From positions 372,001 to 436,000 of the forward strand of contig NZ_BSYJ01000003.1 of the NCBI RefSeq assembly GCF_030270605.1: a stretch of 64,000 bases of DNA, read 5' to 3'. How positions within the stretch are numbered: the first letter of the stretch is position 1; each line of letters opens with the position of its first letter. Below the pieces are notes generated by a model, which did no database searches, was not told where the DNA came from, and saw only the letters and a program-made list of their open reading frames with translations. The DNA comes from Biformimicrobium ophioploci. GTDB lineage: Bacteria > Pseudomonadota > Gammaproteobacteria > Pseudomonadales > Cellvibrionaceae. Below are positions 37,809 to 46,479 of this stretch, piece by piece. The position numbers and the translations under genes were made by a program.

Positions 37809-38972
37809 TCAGTGCGCCGGCGCCAGGTGGAATTGGTCCATCATGATCTGCAGGCGCTTGCGCTGCATCTTCAGGCTGTACTCGATTTCTTTTACCTTGG
37901 TGTGTACCGCGGCGCTTTCCCACTTCTCCACCAGGCGCTCGCGCGCGGCTTCATAGCGTGACTGCTGCAGCTCGGTCCAGGTATTGATCGCCTGCTTGAA
38001 TTCAGCGGTTTCTTTCTCAAGCAGTGCGCGCCAGCTTTCCTTGTGCTTGGACTTCTCCAGCTTCTGCTCGGCCCGCTTGAACTGCATTGCCAGCATCGCG
38101 CGCTGGATCTTGAGTGAAGGTACTGTTTTCAGGTTGCGTGCCAGTCCCAGCCAGCTGGATACCTTGATTACCCATTTTGTTGGATCCCACTGGTACCAAC
38201 GGATGCCGTTGCGGTAGTCGGTCTGGAAGATGTGGTGATAGTTATGGTATCCCTCGCCGAAAGTGAAGAACGCCAGTAGGTCGTTGTCGCGTGCGGTGTT
38301 CTCATCGGTGTACGGCTGGCGACCCCAGATGTGCGCAAGCGAATTGATGAAGAATGTGGTGTGGTGGTTCACCACGATGCGCAGCACGCCCGCCAGCAGC
38401 AGCATGGCAATCACGTCGCCGGTCAGCAGGCCGAGGAAAACCGGCAGGCCGATATTCATCACCAGTACCAGCGGCAGGTAGTAGCGGTGCTGGAACATCA
38501 CGATCGGATCGCGCTGCAGGTCTTTTACGTTGTCGAAGTTGAGCTCGCCACTTTTGTATTCACGCAGCATCCAGCCAATATGGGAGAACCAGAAGCCGCG
38601 CTTGGCGGAGTAAGGGTCCTTCTCATTGTCATCGCAGTGGCGGTGGTGGCGGCGGTGGCCGGAAGACCAAATCAGGGCGCTGTTCTGCAGGGTGGCGGCG
38701 CCGAACAGTGCGAAAATCCAGCGCAGCAGCCAGTGGGCTTCGTAGGTCTTGTGGGACCAGAGGCGGTGGTAGCCGGCAGTGATGGAGAAGCCACCCAAGG
38801 CGCCATAGACCGCAAACGCGAGCCATTCGAACCATTCGTAGCCGTAAACGATGCCGTAAAGGGGTACCAGCACCAGCGCGACAAGCATGGTTGCACTGAA
38901 CAGGATGGTCGTGACCCAGATCAGGGGGGCCTGTTCTTTGTCCTGGGGAGGGGTTTGTACTTCGGAATTCAT
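37809..38972 (-). CDS. Fatty acid desaturase (acyl-CoA delta-9 type) with coiled-coil tail
   Basis: 387 residues from ATG 38972 (MNSEVQTPP...); an in-frame ATG at 39044 would add 24 residues. Four membrane helices and three His boxes of the membrane desaturases: HRLWSH (69-74), HRRHH (106-110) and HNYHH (~240). The last ~95 residues (from AMLAMQFKRAEQKLEKSKHKE) are highly charged and helical, a probable coiled coil absent from shorter homologues. It introduces a cis double bond in acyl chains, an adaptation to cold or membrane fluidity. Divergent from the histidine kinase gene. Confidence 0.92.
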   Translation of the reverse strand: MNSEVQTPPQDKEQAPLIWVTTILFSATMLVALVLVPLYGIVYGYEWFEWLAFAVYGALGGFSITAGYHRLWSHKTYEAHWLLRWIFALFGAATLQNSALIWSSGHRRHHRHCDDNEKDPYSAKRGFWFSHIGWMLREYKSGELNFDNVKDLQRDPIVMFQHRYYLPLVLVMNIGLPVFLGLLTGDVIAMLLLAGVLRIVVNHHTTFFINSLAHIWGRQPYTDENTARDNDLLAFFTFGEGYHNYHHIFQTDYRNGIRWYQWDPTKWVIKVSSWLGLARNLKTVPSLKIQRAMLAMQFKRAEQKLEKSKHKESWRALLEKETAEFKQAINTWTELQQSRYEAARERLVEKWESAAVHTKVKEIEYSLKMQRKRLQIMMDQFHLAPAH

Positions 38973-39293
38973 AGATAACGCCTGTGAGTAAATCCGCTGT
39001 GAATAAAATGTGACCGCAATGGCTAATTTGGTCTTTTTATTCATATGTTCGTGATGCTACCGGAAGTTGGTCGGGATAGCACCTGTATTTGGCGCGTTTT
39101 GCAACCAATTGGTCGTGTCCCCGTTCCGAAAATGCCAAGCCGCGACGATCAGTGCGGTCCATCCAGCGCAATTTCCGGACCCGCTGCGACCAAGTCTATT
39201 CCCCGAAGCGCCGCAGAGGGGTAATGTAGGGCGAAAAGGCGCGTACTTCCCCTGGCTGCAGGGTGAGTATCTGAACTGATTGAGGGCATTGCG
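38973..39293. other. Divergent intergenic region (desaturase / histidine kinase)
   Basis: 321 bases. It must hold both promoters, but no strong hexamer pair stands out. There is a ribosome site GAGGG just before the GTG of the kinase gene. I see no known FabR-type palindrome. Antisense frames here are shadows of the kinase gene. Confidence 0.4.
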
Positions 39294-41321
39294 GTGGCCA
39301 GAGACCTGGAGAACAAACGGGAATTTCAGCTGGCGGGTGGGCATATCATCCCGACCCGCCCGTTTGACGCGCGCACTCCTGAAGAGCTGGCGCGCCAGGT
39401 CGAGAACCTGCACAACCTGTATCTGGACCACTACTGCGGGATCTGGGAGTGGAAGCCGAGCGGCGACAGTGTCGTCACCGGTGAGTTCTGGGACCAGTTT
39501 GGCGCGGCCGACAGTGTGCTGGAGCAGCTGCTGTGCGGCGACAGCCCTGCGCTGGTGCATCATGAAGACTTGTCTGCTGTGCAGGCGGCCTGGTCCGCGC
39601 TGGTCGGCAAGCAGCGCCGCATGGACCTGACGGCGCGGGCCTTCGATCGTGAAGGGAACCTCTGTTGGGTGCGTATGTGGGGGCGCTGTGCGCTGGAGTC
39701 GGGCGAGAAGGTATTCGCCGGTGGCTGTGAGGATGTGACCCCGCAGGCAGCAGAGCAAAATTACTGGCGCCTGCAGGCGGAGAAAATCTCCTCCGCAATC
39801 ACCGCAGTGGGTGACGGTCTGTGGGAGTGGGATATTCCGAGTGGGCGTCTGATTTGGTCCGTGGGCTGCTTCGAGGCGCTGGGTTACACCGGAGAGAATA
39901 TGCCGGAGCAACCGGATGCGGAGTTCCTGCGGCAGCACCTGGATGCCGAACAGTTTGCACGGATCGAACAGGCGGTGCAGGACAATGCACAGAACAAGCG
40001 CCCGTTTGTGGTCGAGTTTCAGGTGCGTCATCTCAGCGGCCGCTTGCTCTGGTACCGGGCGCGGGCCCACCTGAGGCTCGACGAGAATGGCCAGCCTGAA
40101 CGGATCACGGGTACCACCCAGGATATTACCTCTACCCGCCAGAGCCAGCTTCTGCGCCAGAGCGAGCGCGAGTCGCGTTTGGCGCACACCCAGGCAACAT
40201 TGCTTTCGAGCCTCGGGCACGAACTTAAAACGCCGCTCAATGCGATTCTGGGCTATTCGCAGCTGTTCGATCACGACCAGAAGCTGACTCCTGAGCAGCG
40301 CGAGCAGATTTTTGAAATACGTCGCGCCGGTAAACACCTGCTGCACCTTGTGGATGATGTGATGGATCTTGCCAGGATCGATGTCGAGGAGCTGGCAACA
40401 GCGGTTACCGCCGTCAATCCTGCGCAGCTGATTCGGGAGAGCGCGGCGCTGCTGGTACCGCTCGCGGAAGCGCGCAAGGTGACGCTGGAATTTGATGAGG
40501 CAGAGTGGCGCCAGGCATATGTGGGCGCGGATCCTGTGAGGCTCAAGCAGATCGTAGTGAACCTTGTGGGGAATGCGGTTAAATACAATGTACCGGGCGG
40601 TCGCGTCGCAATCAGTCTCAGCCTGCAGGCCAAGCGTGTGCTGCGGTTAAGCGTGATGGATACCGGTATAGGAATCCCGACCGAGCTCAGGGATAAGGTG
40701 TTCGAGCCGTTTAACCGGCTGGGTGCGGAAGCCGGCGATGTCGAGGGCACCGGCATCGGCCTCGCAATCACGCGACGCTTGACCGAGGGTATGGGTGGCA
40801 GTATCGATTTCGAAAGTCATCCCGGCCAGGGTTCGGTGTTCTGGGTCGACTTCCCTCTGGTGGACGCACCGCCGGAGACCGCGGCAAGGGCGCCAGGGGT
40901 GGAGCGGGTAGTCCGTCTGCCAGCCTGCCGACTGCTCTATGTCGATGACAAGCCTGCCAACGCACGCCTGCTGGAGCGTTTGTTCAGGCGTTTCCCCCAG
41001 GCGGAGCTGGAGTGCGTTTCCGATGCGGTCGAGGCACTGTTTGTCGCGCGCACACGGCCGCCTGATGTGCTGCTGCTGGACACTTCAGCGCCGGGGATGA
41101 GTACAGAGAGCCTGCTTGAAATCCTCAATGCAGATGAGTGCACGCGTGGCATTCCGGTCGTTGCCCTGGGGGCCCTGGCGCAGCAGCATGATGGGCAGTT
41201 TGCGGCCCAGCTCGGGCGTCCCATAGAGATGCCGTTGCTTGTTTCTGTCCTGGCGCGCTGCCTCGCGCCAGCCGCGTCCCCCGCGACGGTGGTCGCCGCG
41301 GAGGAAGAGTCGGTGGTTTAG
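39294..41321 (+). CDS. Hybrid PAS sensor histidine kinase with C-terminal receiver-like domain
   Basis: 675 residues from a GTG start with GAGGG upstream. Two PAS domains (~45-145 and ~155-285; the second ends ERITGTTQDITSTRQ) and no membrane helix, so the kinase is cytosolic. HisKA has H309 in LGHELKTPLNAILGYSQL; HATPase_c carries NLVGNAVKYN, DTGIGIP and GTGIGLAITRRL. The C-terminal receiver starts YVDDKPAN and keeps the phospho-Asp (D596), but the usual Thr/Ser is Gly (G626) and the conserved Lys is Arg (R642), so signalling there may be altered. Its stop overlaps convergent suhB by 4 bases. Input signal unknown. Confidence 0.88.
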   Translation: MARDLENKREFQLAGGHIIPTRPFDARTPEELARQVENLHNLYLDHYCGIWEWKPSGDSVVTGEFWDQFGAADSVLEQLLCGDSPALVHHEDLSAVQAAWSALVGKQRRMDLTARAFDREGNLCWVRMWGRCALESGEKVFAGGCEDVTPQAAEQNYWRLQAEKISSAITAVGDGLWEWDIPSGRLIWSVGCFEALGYTGENMPEQPDAEFLRQHLDAEQFARIEQAVQDNAQNKRPFVVEFQVRHLSGRLLWYRARAHLRLDENGQPERITGTTQDITSTRQSQLLRQSERESRLAHTQATLLSSLGHELKTPLNAILGYSQLFDHDQKLTPEQREQIFEIRRAGKHLLHLVDDVMDLARIDVEELATAVTAVNPAQLIRESAALLVPLAEARKVTLEFDEAEWRQAYVGADPVRLKQIVVNLVGNAVKYNVPGGRVAISLSLQAKRVLRLSVMDTGIGIPTELRDKVFEPFNRLGAEAGDVEGTGIGLAITRRLTEGMGGSIDFESHPGQGSVFWVDFPLVDAPPETAARAPGVERVVRLPACRLLYVDDKPANARLLERLFRRFPQAELECVSDAVEALFVARTRPPDVLLLDTSAPGMSTESLLEILNADECTRGIPVVALGALAQQHDGQFAAQLGRPIEMPLLVSVLARCLAPAASPATVVAAEEESVV

Positions 41322-42121
41322 CGCAGTTTGCCCATGTGCTTGCCGACAATCTGCAGCAGTGGTTTGAATACTTTCGGGCTGCCGCACACGATATCGCCGC
41401 TTTCCAGGTAACCGTTACCACCCTTGAAGTCACTGGAGAGGCCACCAGCCTCGCGCACCAGCAGGCTGCCGGCTGCGATATCCCAGCTGTTGAGGTTCAT
41501 TTCCCAGAAGCCGTCAAAACGGCCGGCCGCAACATAGGCCAGGTCCAGTGCAGCGGCGCCCGGGCGGCGGATGCCCGCAGTCTTACCTGCAATTTCACTG
41601 AGTGCGGCCAGGTACGGCGCGATATTTTCGTAGGAGTATCCGTTGAACGGGATACCGGTGCCGATCAGGGCGCCGTCCAGGCCGGGGCGCTTGGAAACGC
41701 GGATCCTGCGGCCGTTCAGTGTGGCGCCGCGGCCGCGGCTTGCAGTGAATTCCTCGCGCTTGATCGGGTCGAGGACCACGGCGTGCTCGATCTGGCCGCG
41801 GTAGCGGCAGGCAATGGAGATCGCGAACTGCGGGATGCCGTGGATGAAATTGGTAGTGCCGTCGAGCGGGTCAATGATCCACTCGTAATCCGGGTCTGCG
41901 CCTTCAATCAGGCCGCTTTCCTCGGCGCGGAAGCTGTGCTTGGGGTATGCCTTGCGCAGGTGGTAGATGAGCTCCTGCTCACTTGCCTTGTCGACTTCGG
42001 TGACGAAGTCGTTCCGTCCTTTTTCCTCAAAGCTCAGAACGTCGGTGCGTTCCCAGGCGCGTTCGATAAGGGTTGCGGCGCTGCGCGCGGCGCGCAGGGC
42101 AATATTCAGCATCGGTTCCAT
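41318..42121 (-). CDS. suhB: Inositol-1-monophosphatase family protein
   Basis: 267 residues, the length of E. coli SuhB. Metal-binding motifs: FRAEESG (Glu), WIIDPLDGTTNFIHG (Asp/Asp) and SWDIAAGSLLVREAGG. It hydrolyses inositol-1-phosphate; in enterobacteria SuhB also joins the NusA/rRNA antitermination complex. Divergent from trmJ, an arrangement conserved in gammaproteobacteria. Confidence 0.95.
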   Translation of the reverse strand: MEPMLNIALRAARSAATLIERAWERTDVLSFEEKGRNDFVTEVDKASEQELIYHLRKAYPKHSFRAEESGLIEGADPDYEWIIDPLDGTTNFIHGIPQFAISIACRYRGQIEHAVVLDPIKREEFTASRGRGATLNGRRIRVSKRPGLDGALIGTGIPFNGYSYENIAPYLAALSEIAGKTAGIRRPGAAALDLAYVAAGRFDGFWEMNLNSWDIAAGSLLVREAGGLSSDFKGGNGYLESGDIVCGSPKVFKPLLQIVGKHMGKLR

Positions 42122-42426
42122 AAAACATCAATACCTGACTGATCGGGCACGAATGCGTGCGCCCGGTGGTGGACGGTTGGCAGCGGACTGCCACAAGACA
42201 ACTTTAGAAAGAACGGCCCGGCATTGCCGGTAGCCCGGCGCGAGCGGCGCGCATTGTAGCAACAAACCGGGGCCGCCGGGCAAGTATTGACGCGGTGACC
42301 GGGCGGAGTGCTCCGACGGGGCCTGCGCAGCGAGGGCACACTACTATAGTAGGCGGTCGCATTTTGCTACACTCCGCGCCCGATCAAGGTTGTCCATTCG
42401 AGTAATTTAGGTCCGCTGGCGAAGAT
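42122..42426. promoter_or_regulatory. suhB/trmJ divergent promoter region
   Basis: 305 bases without a gene. On the minus strand TACAAT (42253-42258) followed by a GC-rich discriminator, with TTGCCC 19 bases upstream (42278-42283), is a candidate suhB promoter. On the plus strand TACACT (42368-42373) is a candidate -10 for trmJ. Neither has a fully convincing -35. Confidence 0.4.
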
Positions 42427-43197
42427 ATGGCTGATTCCCCCCTTCACAATATTCGTATCGTTCTGGTCAATACGGCCCATCCCGGCAATATCGGCGGTGC
42501 GGCAAGGGCCCTGAAGAACATGGGGCTAGTGCAGTTGTACCTGGTTGCGCCGCGGGAATTCCCTGCAGCCAATGCGGTGTGGCGCGCCTCCAATGCCGCT
42601 GACCTGTTGGACACCGCTGTGGTGGTGGACACGCTGGAGGAGGCGGTTGCGGATTGTGGCCTGGTGGTGGCAACCAGTGCCCGCGAGCGCCGGATCCCCT
42701 GGCCATTGCTGACCCCGCGCCAGTGCGGGGAGCGCGCGGTGGCGGAGGCAGCAGAGCACCCGGTAGCCATTGTGTTCGGGCGCGAAGACCGCGGCCTGAC
42801 CAACGAGGAGCTGCAACGTTGTAACTACCACGTGCACATTCCCTCCAACCCGGAGTACAGCTCACTGAACCTGGCGACTGCGGTGCAGGTGCTGGCTTAC
42901 GAAATGCGGGTTGCGCACCTGGAGGCCGAGCAGGGCAAGGCGCTTGAGTACACCGACTGGGATCGCCCGCCGGCGCGCCAGCAGGAACTGGAAGCTTATT
43001 TCGAGCATCTGCAGGAGACGCTTGAAACCCTCGGGTTCCTGGAGCCGGACAACCCGCGCCAGACCATGGTGCGCCTGCGTCGACTGTACAGTCGAGTGCG
43101 TCCGGATGATATGGAACTGGGTATCCTGCGCGGGGTACTCACCTCAATTCGCAATTTTATCTATTACTCCAAGGGTGGCGATAGCCAGAATAAATAG
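42427..43197 (+). CDS. trmJ: tRNA (cytidine/uridine-2'-O-)-methyltransferase TrmJ
   Basis: 256 residues, SPOUT/TrmH fold. [25 protein letters not shown] is the N-terminal signature, and [14 protein letters not shown] and [22 protein letters not shown] form the SAM-binding knot. It 2'-O-methylates position 32 of tRNA. The place just before iscR is the standard gammaproteobacterial one. Confidence 0.95.
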   Translation: MADSPLHNIRIVLVNTAHPGNIGGAARALKNMGLVQLYLVAPREFPAANAVWRASNAADLLDTAVVVDTLEEAVADCGLVVATSARERRIPWPLLTPRQCGERAVAEAAEHPVAIVFGREDRGLTNEELQRCNYHVHIPSNPEYSSLNLATAVQVLAYEMRVAHLEAEQGKALEYTDWDRPPARQQELEAYFEHLQETLETLGFLEPDNPRQTMVRLRRLYSRVRPDDMELGILRGVLTSIRNFIYYSKGGDSQNK

Positions 43198-43207
43198 ACG
43201 GGACCAA

Positions 43208-43232
43208 ATACCCGACTGTTTTAGTTGGTTAT
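43208..43232 (+). promoter_or_regulatory. IscR type-1-like operator, distal
   Basis: ATACCCGACT-GTTT-TAGTTGGTTAT: 25 bases that fit the type 1 IscR site pattern (ATA..TTGACT...TAGTC..TAT) with a few changes. It sits immediately upstream of a second site and the iscR promoter, so holo-IscR should repress its own operon. Confidence 0.75.
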
Positions 43233-43265
43233 ATACTTGACTATAGAGGTGGGGTATTTCATACT
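43233..43265 (+). promoter_or_regulatory. iscR promoter with overlapping second IscR type-1-like operator
   Basis: ATACTTGACT-ATAG-AGGTGGGGTAT (43233-43257) is a second IscR-type site. It contains the -35 box TTGACT (43237-43242); CATACT (43260-43265) is a -10 at 17 bases. Transcription would start near 43272, about 36 bases before the iscR ATG, which has GGAGG upstream. Binding here would cover the -35. Confidence 0.78.
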
Positions 43266-43307
43266 CCGCGCCGTTTAGCAACGGGTAGAGTCACAGGCGG
43301 AGGCTCC

Positions 43308-43796
43308 ATGCGATTGACAACCAAAGGGCGATACGCGGTCACGGCAATGCTGGATCTGGCCCTGCATGGTGAGAAAGGCCCAATCAGCCTGTCCGATATC
43401 GCCCAGAGACAGGACATATCGCTGTCCTACCTCGAGCAGCTGTTTTCCAAGTTACGCCAGGCCGAGCTGGTGTCCAGCGTACGCGGGCCCGGCGGCGGTT
43501 ACCGGCTGGCACGGGGCAGCGACGACATACATGTCGCCGAGATCATTGATGCGGTCAATGAGTCGGTGGATGCGACCAATTGTGGTCGCGGCAGTGGCTG
43601 CGCTTCCGGCGAGAAATGCCTGACGCACCACCTTTGGAGCGACCTGAGCGACCAGATCCATGTGTTCCTGAGTGGCATCAGCCTCTCCGGACTGGTGGCT
43701 CGCGCGGACGTACAGCAGGTCGCCCAGCGCCAGCACGAGAAGGAGCTGGCGGCGCAGGATATCGAACAGAAAATTGAAATCATCGGCGGGCCCTGA
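43308..43796 (+). CDS. iscR: Fe-S cluster-sensing repressor IscR
   Basis: 162 residues, Rrf2 family. The winged helix covers 1-~70 ([43 protein letters not shown]). The [2Fe-2S] ligands C92, C98, C104 and H107 stand at exactly the E. coli positions ([21 protein letters not shown]). With cluster it represses the isc operon at type 1 sites; without cluster it acts at type 2 sites. First gene of the complete isc operon. Confidence 0.97.
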   Translation: MRLTTKGRYAVTAMLDLALHGEKGPISLSDIAQRQDISLSYLEQLFSKLRQAELVSSVRGPGGGYRLARGSDDIHVAEIIDAVNESVDATNCGRGSGCASGEKCLTHHLWSDLSDQIHVFLSGISLSGLVARADVQQVAQRQHEKELAAQDIEQKIEIIGGP

Positions 43797-43836
43797 GGGC
43801 GGCCGGTTTTTAGAGACCGAGGTTTGTGAGGCCAGC

Positions 43837-45051
43837 ATGAAGCTTCCGATTTATTTAGATTACGCTGCGACCACTCCGGTGGATCCGCGCGTCGCCAAGA
43901 AAATGGCGGAGTGCATGACGCTTGAAGGTAACTTCGGTAACCCGGCGTCCCGCTCACACGCATACGGCTGGCATGCCGAGGCGGCCGTGGAGGACGCGCG
44001 CAAGCACGTCGCAGACCTGCTCAATGCTGATCCGCGCGAGATCGTATGGACCAGTGGTGCGACAGAGTCTGACAACCTGGCGATCAAGGGTGCTGCACAC
44101 TTCTACAGCAAGAAGGGCAAGCACATCATCACCTCGAAGATCGAGCACAAGGCTGTCCTGGACACCTGTCGCCAGCTGGAGCGTGAAGGCTTTGAGGTGA
44201 CTTACCTGAATCCCCGTGAAGACGGTATTGTCTACCCGGAGCAGGTCGCTGAGGCCCTGCGCGATGACACCATCCTTGTCAGCCTGATGCACGTCAATAA
44301 CGAGATTGGCGTTATCAACGATATTGCAGCGATCGGTGCACTGTGCCGTGAGCACAAAGTAATTTTCCACGTGGATGCGGCCCAAAGCCCGGGCAAGGTG
44401 CCGATCAACCTGCAGGAATTGCAGGTGGACCTGATGTCCCTGTCTGCACACAAGATGTATGGCCCGAAAGGCATTGGCGCGCTGTACGTGCGTCGTAAGC
44501 CGCGTGTACGCCTCGAAGCGCAGATGCACGGTGGCGGCCACGAGCGCGGTATGCGTTCCGGCACCCTGCCCACCCACCAGATCGTGGGTATGGGTGAGGC
44601 AGCGCGCATTGCCCGCGAAGAGATGGCGGCAGAATACGAGCATGTGCTCGCACTGCGCAATCGCTTCTGGGACCAGATCAAGGATATGGAAGAAGTCCAT
44701 GTGAATGGCTCCTTCGAGCAGCGAGTGCCGCACAACCTGAATGTGAGCTTTGCCTTCGTGGAAGGCGAGAGCCTGATCATGTCGCTGAAAGACCTGGCGA
44801 TGTCCTCCGGTTCGGCCTGTACTTCCGCGAGCCTGGAGCCCAGTTACGTGCTGCGTGCGCTTGGCGTCAATGACGAGCTGGCTCACAGCTCACTGCGCTT
44901 CAGTTTTGGACGTTTCACTACGGAAAGTGACGTCGACAGGGCAGCGGCCGAAGTTCGCACAGCGGTAGAAAAACTGCGTGAACTGTCCCCGTTGTGGGAT
45001 ATGTACAAGGACGGTATCGACCTGAACACTATTGAGTGGGCTGCCCACTAA
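43837..45051 (+). CDS. iscS: Cysteine desulfurase IscS
   Basis: 404 residues from ATG 43837, which aligns with E. coli IscS; the longer open frame into iscR is not real. The PLP Lys is in [17 protein letters not shown]. The catalytic Cys is C328 in [21 protein letters not shown]. It takes sulfur from cysteine and passes it to IscU and to tRNA-modifying enzymes. 40 bases after iscR. Confidence 0.97.
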   Translation: MKLPIYLDYAATTPVDPRVAKKMAECMTLEGNFGNPASRSHAYGWHAEAAVEDARKHVADLLNADPREIVWTSGATESDNLAIKGAAHFYSKKGKHIITSKIEHKAVLDTCRQLEREGFEVTYLNPREDGIVYPEQVAEALRDDTILVSLMHVNNEIGVINDIAAIGALCREHKVIFHVDAAQSPGKVPINLQELQVDLMSLSAHKMYGPKGIGALYVRRKPRVRLEAQMHGGGHERGMRSGTLPTHQIVGMGEAARIAREEMAAEYEHVLALRNRFWDQIKDMEEVHVNGSFEQRVPHNLNVSFAFVEGESLIMSLKDLAMSSGSACTSASLEPSYVLRALGVNDELAHSSLRFSFGRFTTESDVDRAAAEVRTAVEKLRELSPLWDMYKDGIDLNTIEWAAH

Positions 45052-45071
45052 TTTCGTAGGAGGAAAACATC

Positions 45072-45467
45072 ATGGCCTATAGCGACAAAGTAATTGATCA
45101 CTACGAAAATCCGCGCAATGTCGGTCGCATGGATGACAACGACGATCACGTCGGTACCGGCATGGTCGGCGCGCCCGCTTGTGGTGACGTCATGCGCCTG
45201 CAGATCAAGGTAGACGATAACGGTGTGATCGAAGATGCCAAGTTCAAGACTTATGGCTGTGGTTCTGCGATTGCGTCCAGTTCACTGCTGACTGAATGGG
45301 TAAAAGGCAAGACCCTGGATGAGGCAGCGGAGATCAAAAATACCGCGATTGCAGAAGAGCTGGCATTGCCGCCGGTCAAGATCCACTGTTCTGTGCTGGC
45401 AGAAGATGCCATCAAGGCAGCGGTTCGCGATATTCGCACCAAGCGTGGCGAGACTGTCAGCGAGTAA
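45072..45467 (+). CDS. iscU: Fe-S cluster scaffold IscU
   Basis: 131 residues. Cluster ligands C37 (GAPACGDV, with D39), C63 (YGCGSAIASSS) and C106. LPPVKIHCS is the HscA recognition motif. It assembles [2Fe-2S]/[4Fe-4S] clusters with sulfur from IscS. 20 bases after iscS with an AGGAGG site. Confidence 0.97.
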   Translation: MAYSDKVIDHYENPRNVGRMDDNDDHVGTGMVGAPACGDVMRLQIKVDDNGVIEDAKFKTYGCGSAIASSSLLTEWVKGKTLDEAAEIKNTAIAEELALPPVKIHCSVLAEDAIKAAVRDIRTKRGETVSE

Positions 45468-45495
45468 GTGACAGCGAAGGATTGAGGTAGAACTG

Positions 45496-45819
45496 ATGGC
45501 ACTAACCATGACCGAGGCCGCGCAGGTACACGTTGCACGGCAGCTGGCGGAGCGCGGCAAGGGCATTGGCATTCGGGTAGGCATCAAGACGGCGGGCTGC
45601 TCAGGGCTGTCTTATGTGCTTGAGTTTGTCGACGACGTTGCCGATGAAGACGAGGTCTTCGAAGCCGGCGGTGTAAAGCTGGTGGTCGACCCGAAAAGTT
45701 TTGTATACCTTGACGGAACCGAGCTGGATTTCGTCAAGGAAGGCCTCAACGAGGGCTTTCAGTTCACCAACCCGAATGTGAAAAACCAGTGCGGTTGCGG
45801 CGAGAGTTTTCACGTTTGA
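45496..45819 (+). CDS. iscA: Fe-S cluster assembly protein IscA
   Basis: 107 residues, A-type carrier. The three conserved Cys are C35 (TAGCSGLSY), C99 and C101 ([11 protein letters not shown]). It delivers clusters to [4Fe-4S] targets. Standard place in the operon. Confidence 0.96.
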   Translation: MALTMTEAAQVHVARQLAERGKGIGIRVGIKTAGCSGLSYVLEFVDDVADEDEVFEAGGVKLVVDPKSFVYLDGTELDFVKEGLNEGFQFTNPNVKNQCGCGESFHV

Positions 45820-45891
45820 TGCCAGCCCGCGCAGCTCGCTCCAAGTGCTGCGCGGACACTCCAGACATCCCAAACCGGACCAGAGCCAGCC

Positions 45892-46428
45892 ATGTCATTC
45901 ATAGATGGTAACCAGAATTACTTTCAGATCTTTGGCCTGGAACCTACCTACCGGATCGATACCCGCGCGCTGGCCGGCAAGCTGCGCCAGCTGCAGCAGC
46001 AGGTGCACCCGGACCGTTTTGCCTCCGGCACGCCGCGGGAGCGGCGCCTGGCCGAGGAGGCCGCGGCGCTGGTCAACGATGCCCACACCACGCTGACCGA
46101 CCCTGCATTGCGCGCGGCCTACCTTCTGAAAATGGCCGGCCTGGAAATCAGCGCGAACCAGACAACCGCAGATATGGATTTCCTCATGCAGCAGATGGCG
46201 CTGCGCGAGGAGCTGGAGGCGGTGCGTTCGGCATCCGACCCGGAACGGGCGCTGGAAGCCCTGATGGAGGAGGTTGAAGACCTGCTGCACAGGGAAGAAG
46301 AAACCTTTACGGAACTGTATGAGTCTGCAGACTACCCCGCCGCGGAAGCGACCCTGGCGCGACTGCAGTTCCTGTTCAAGTTGCGCCACCAGGCCGAAGA
46401 CCTGGAAGCGCAGTTGTTTGACGACTGA
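45892..46428 (+). CDS. hscB: Co-chaperone HscB
   Basis: 178 residues, J-domain protein. The HPD motif is in QQVHPDRFASG. The C-terminal three-helix domain (FLMQQMALREELEA...) binds IscU. It brings IscU to HscA and stimulates its ATPase. Confidence 0.96.
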   Translation: MSFIDGNQNYFQIFGLEPTYRIDTRALAGKLRQLQQQVHPDRFASGTPRERRLAEEAAALVNDAHTTLTDPALRAAYLLKMAGLEISANQTTADMDFLMQQMALREELEAVRSASDPERALEALMEEVEDLLHREEETFTELYESADYPAAEATLARLQFLFKLRHQAEDLEAQLFDD

Positions 46429-46479
46429 CGCACGGCGTTGTTCGTCCCTGACCAAAGACCTGTTTGAAACGCGATTCCC

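Noticed and set aside
39057-40346. A 429-codon minus-strand frame over the kinase N-terminus
   Set aside because: It is antisense to two PAS domains and the start of HisKA, with no recognisable domain of its own.
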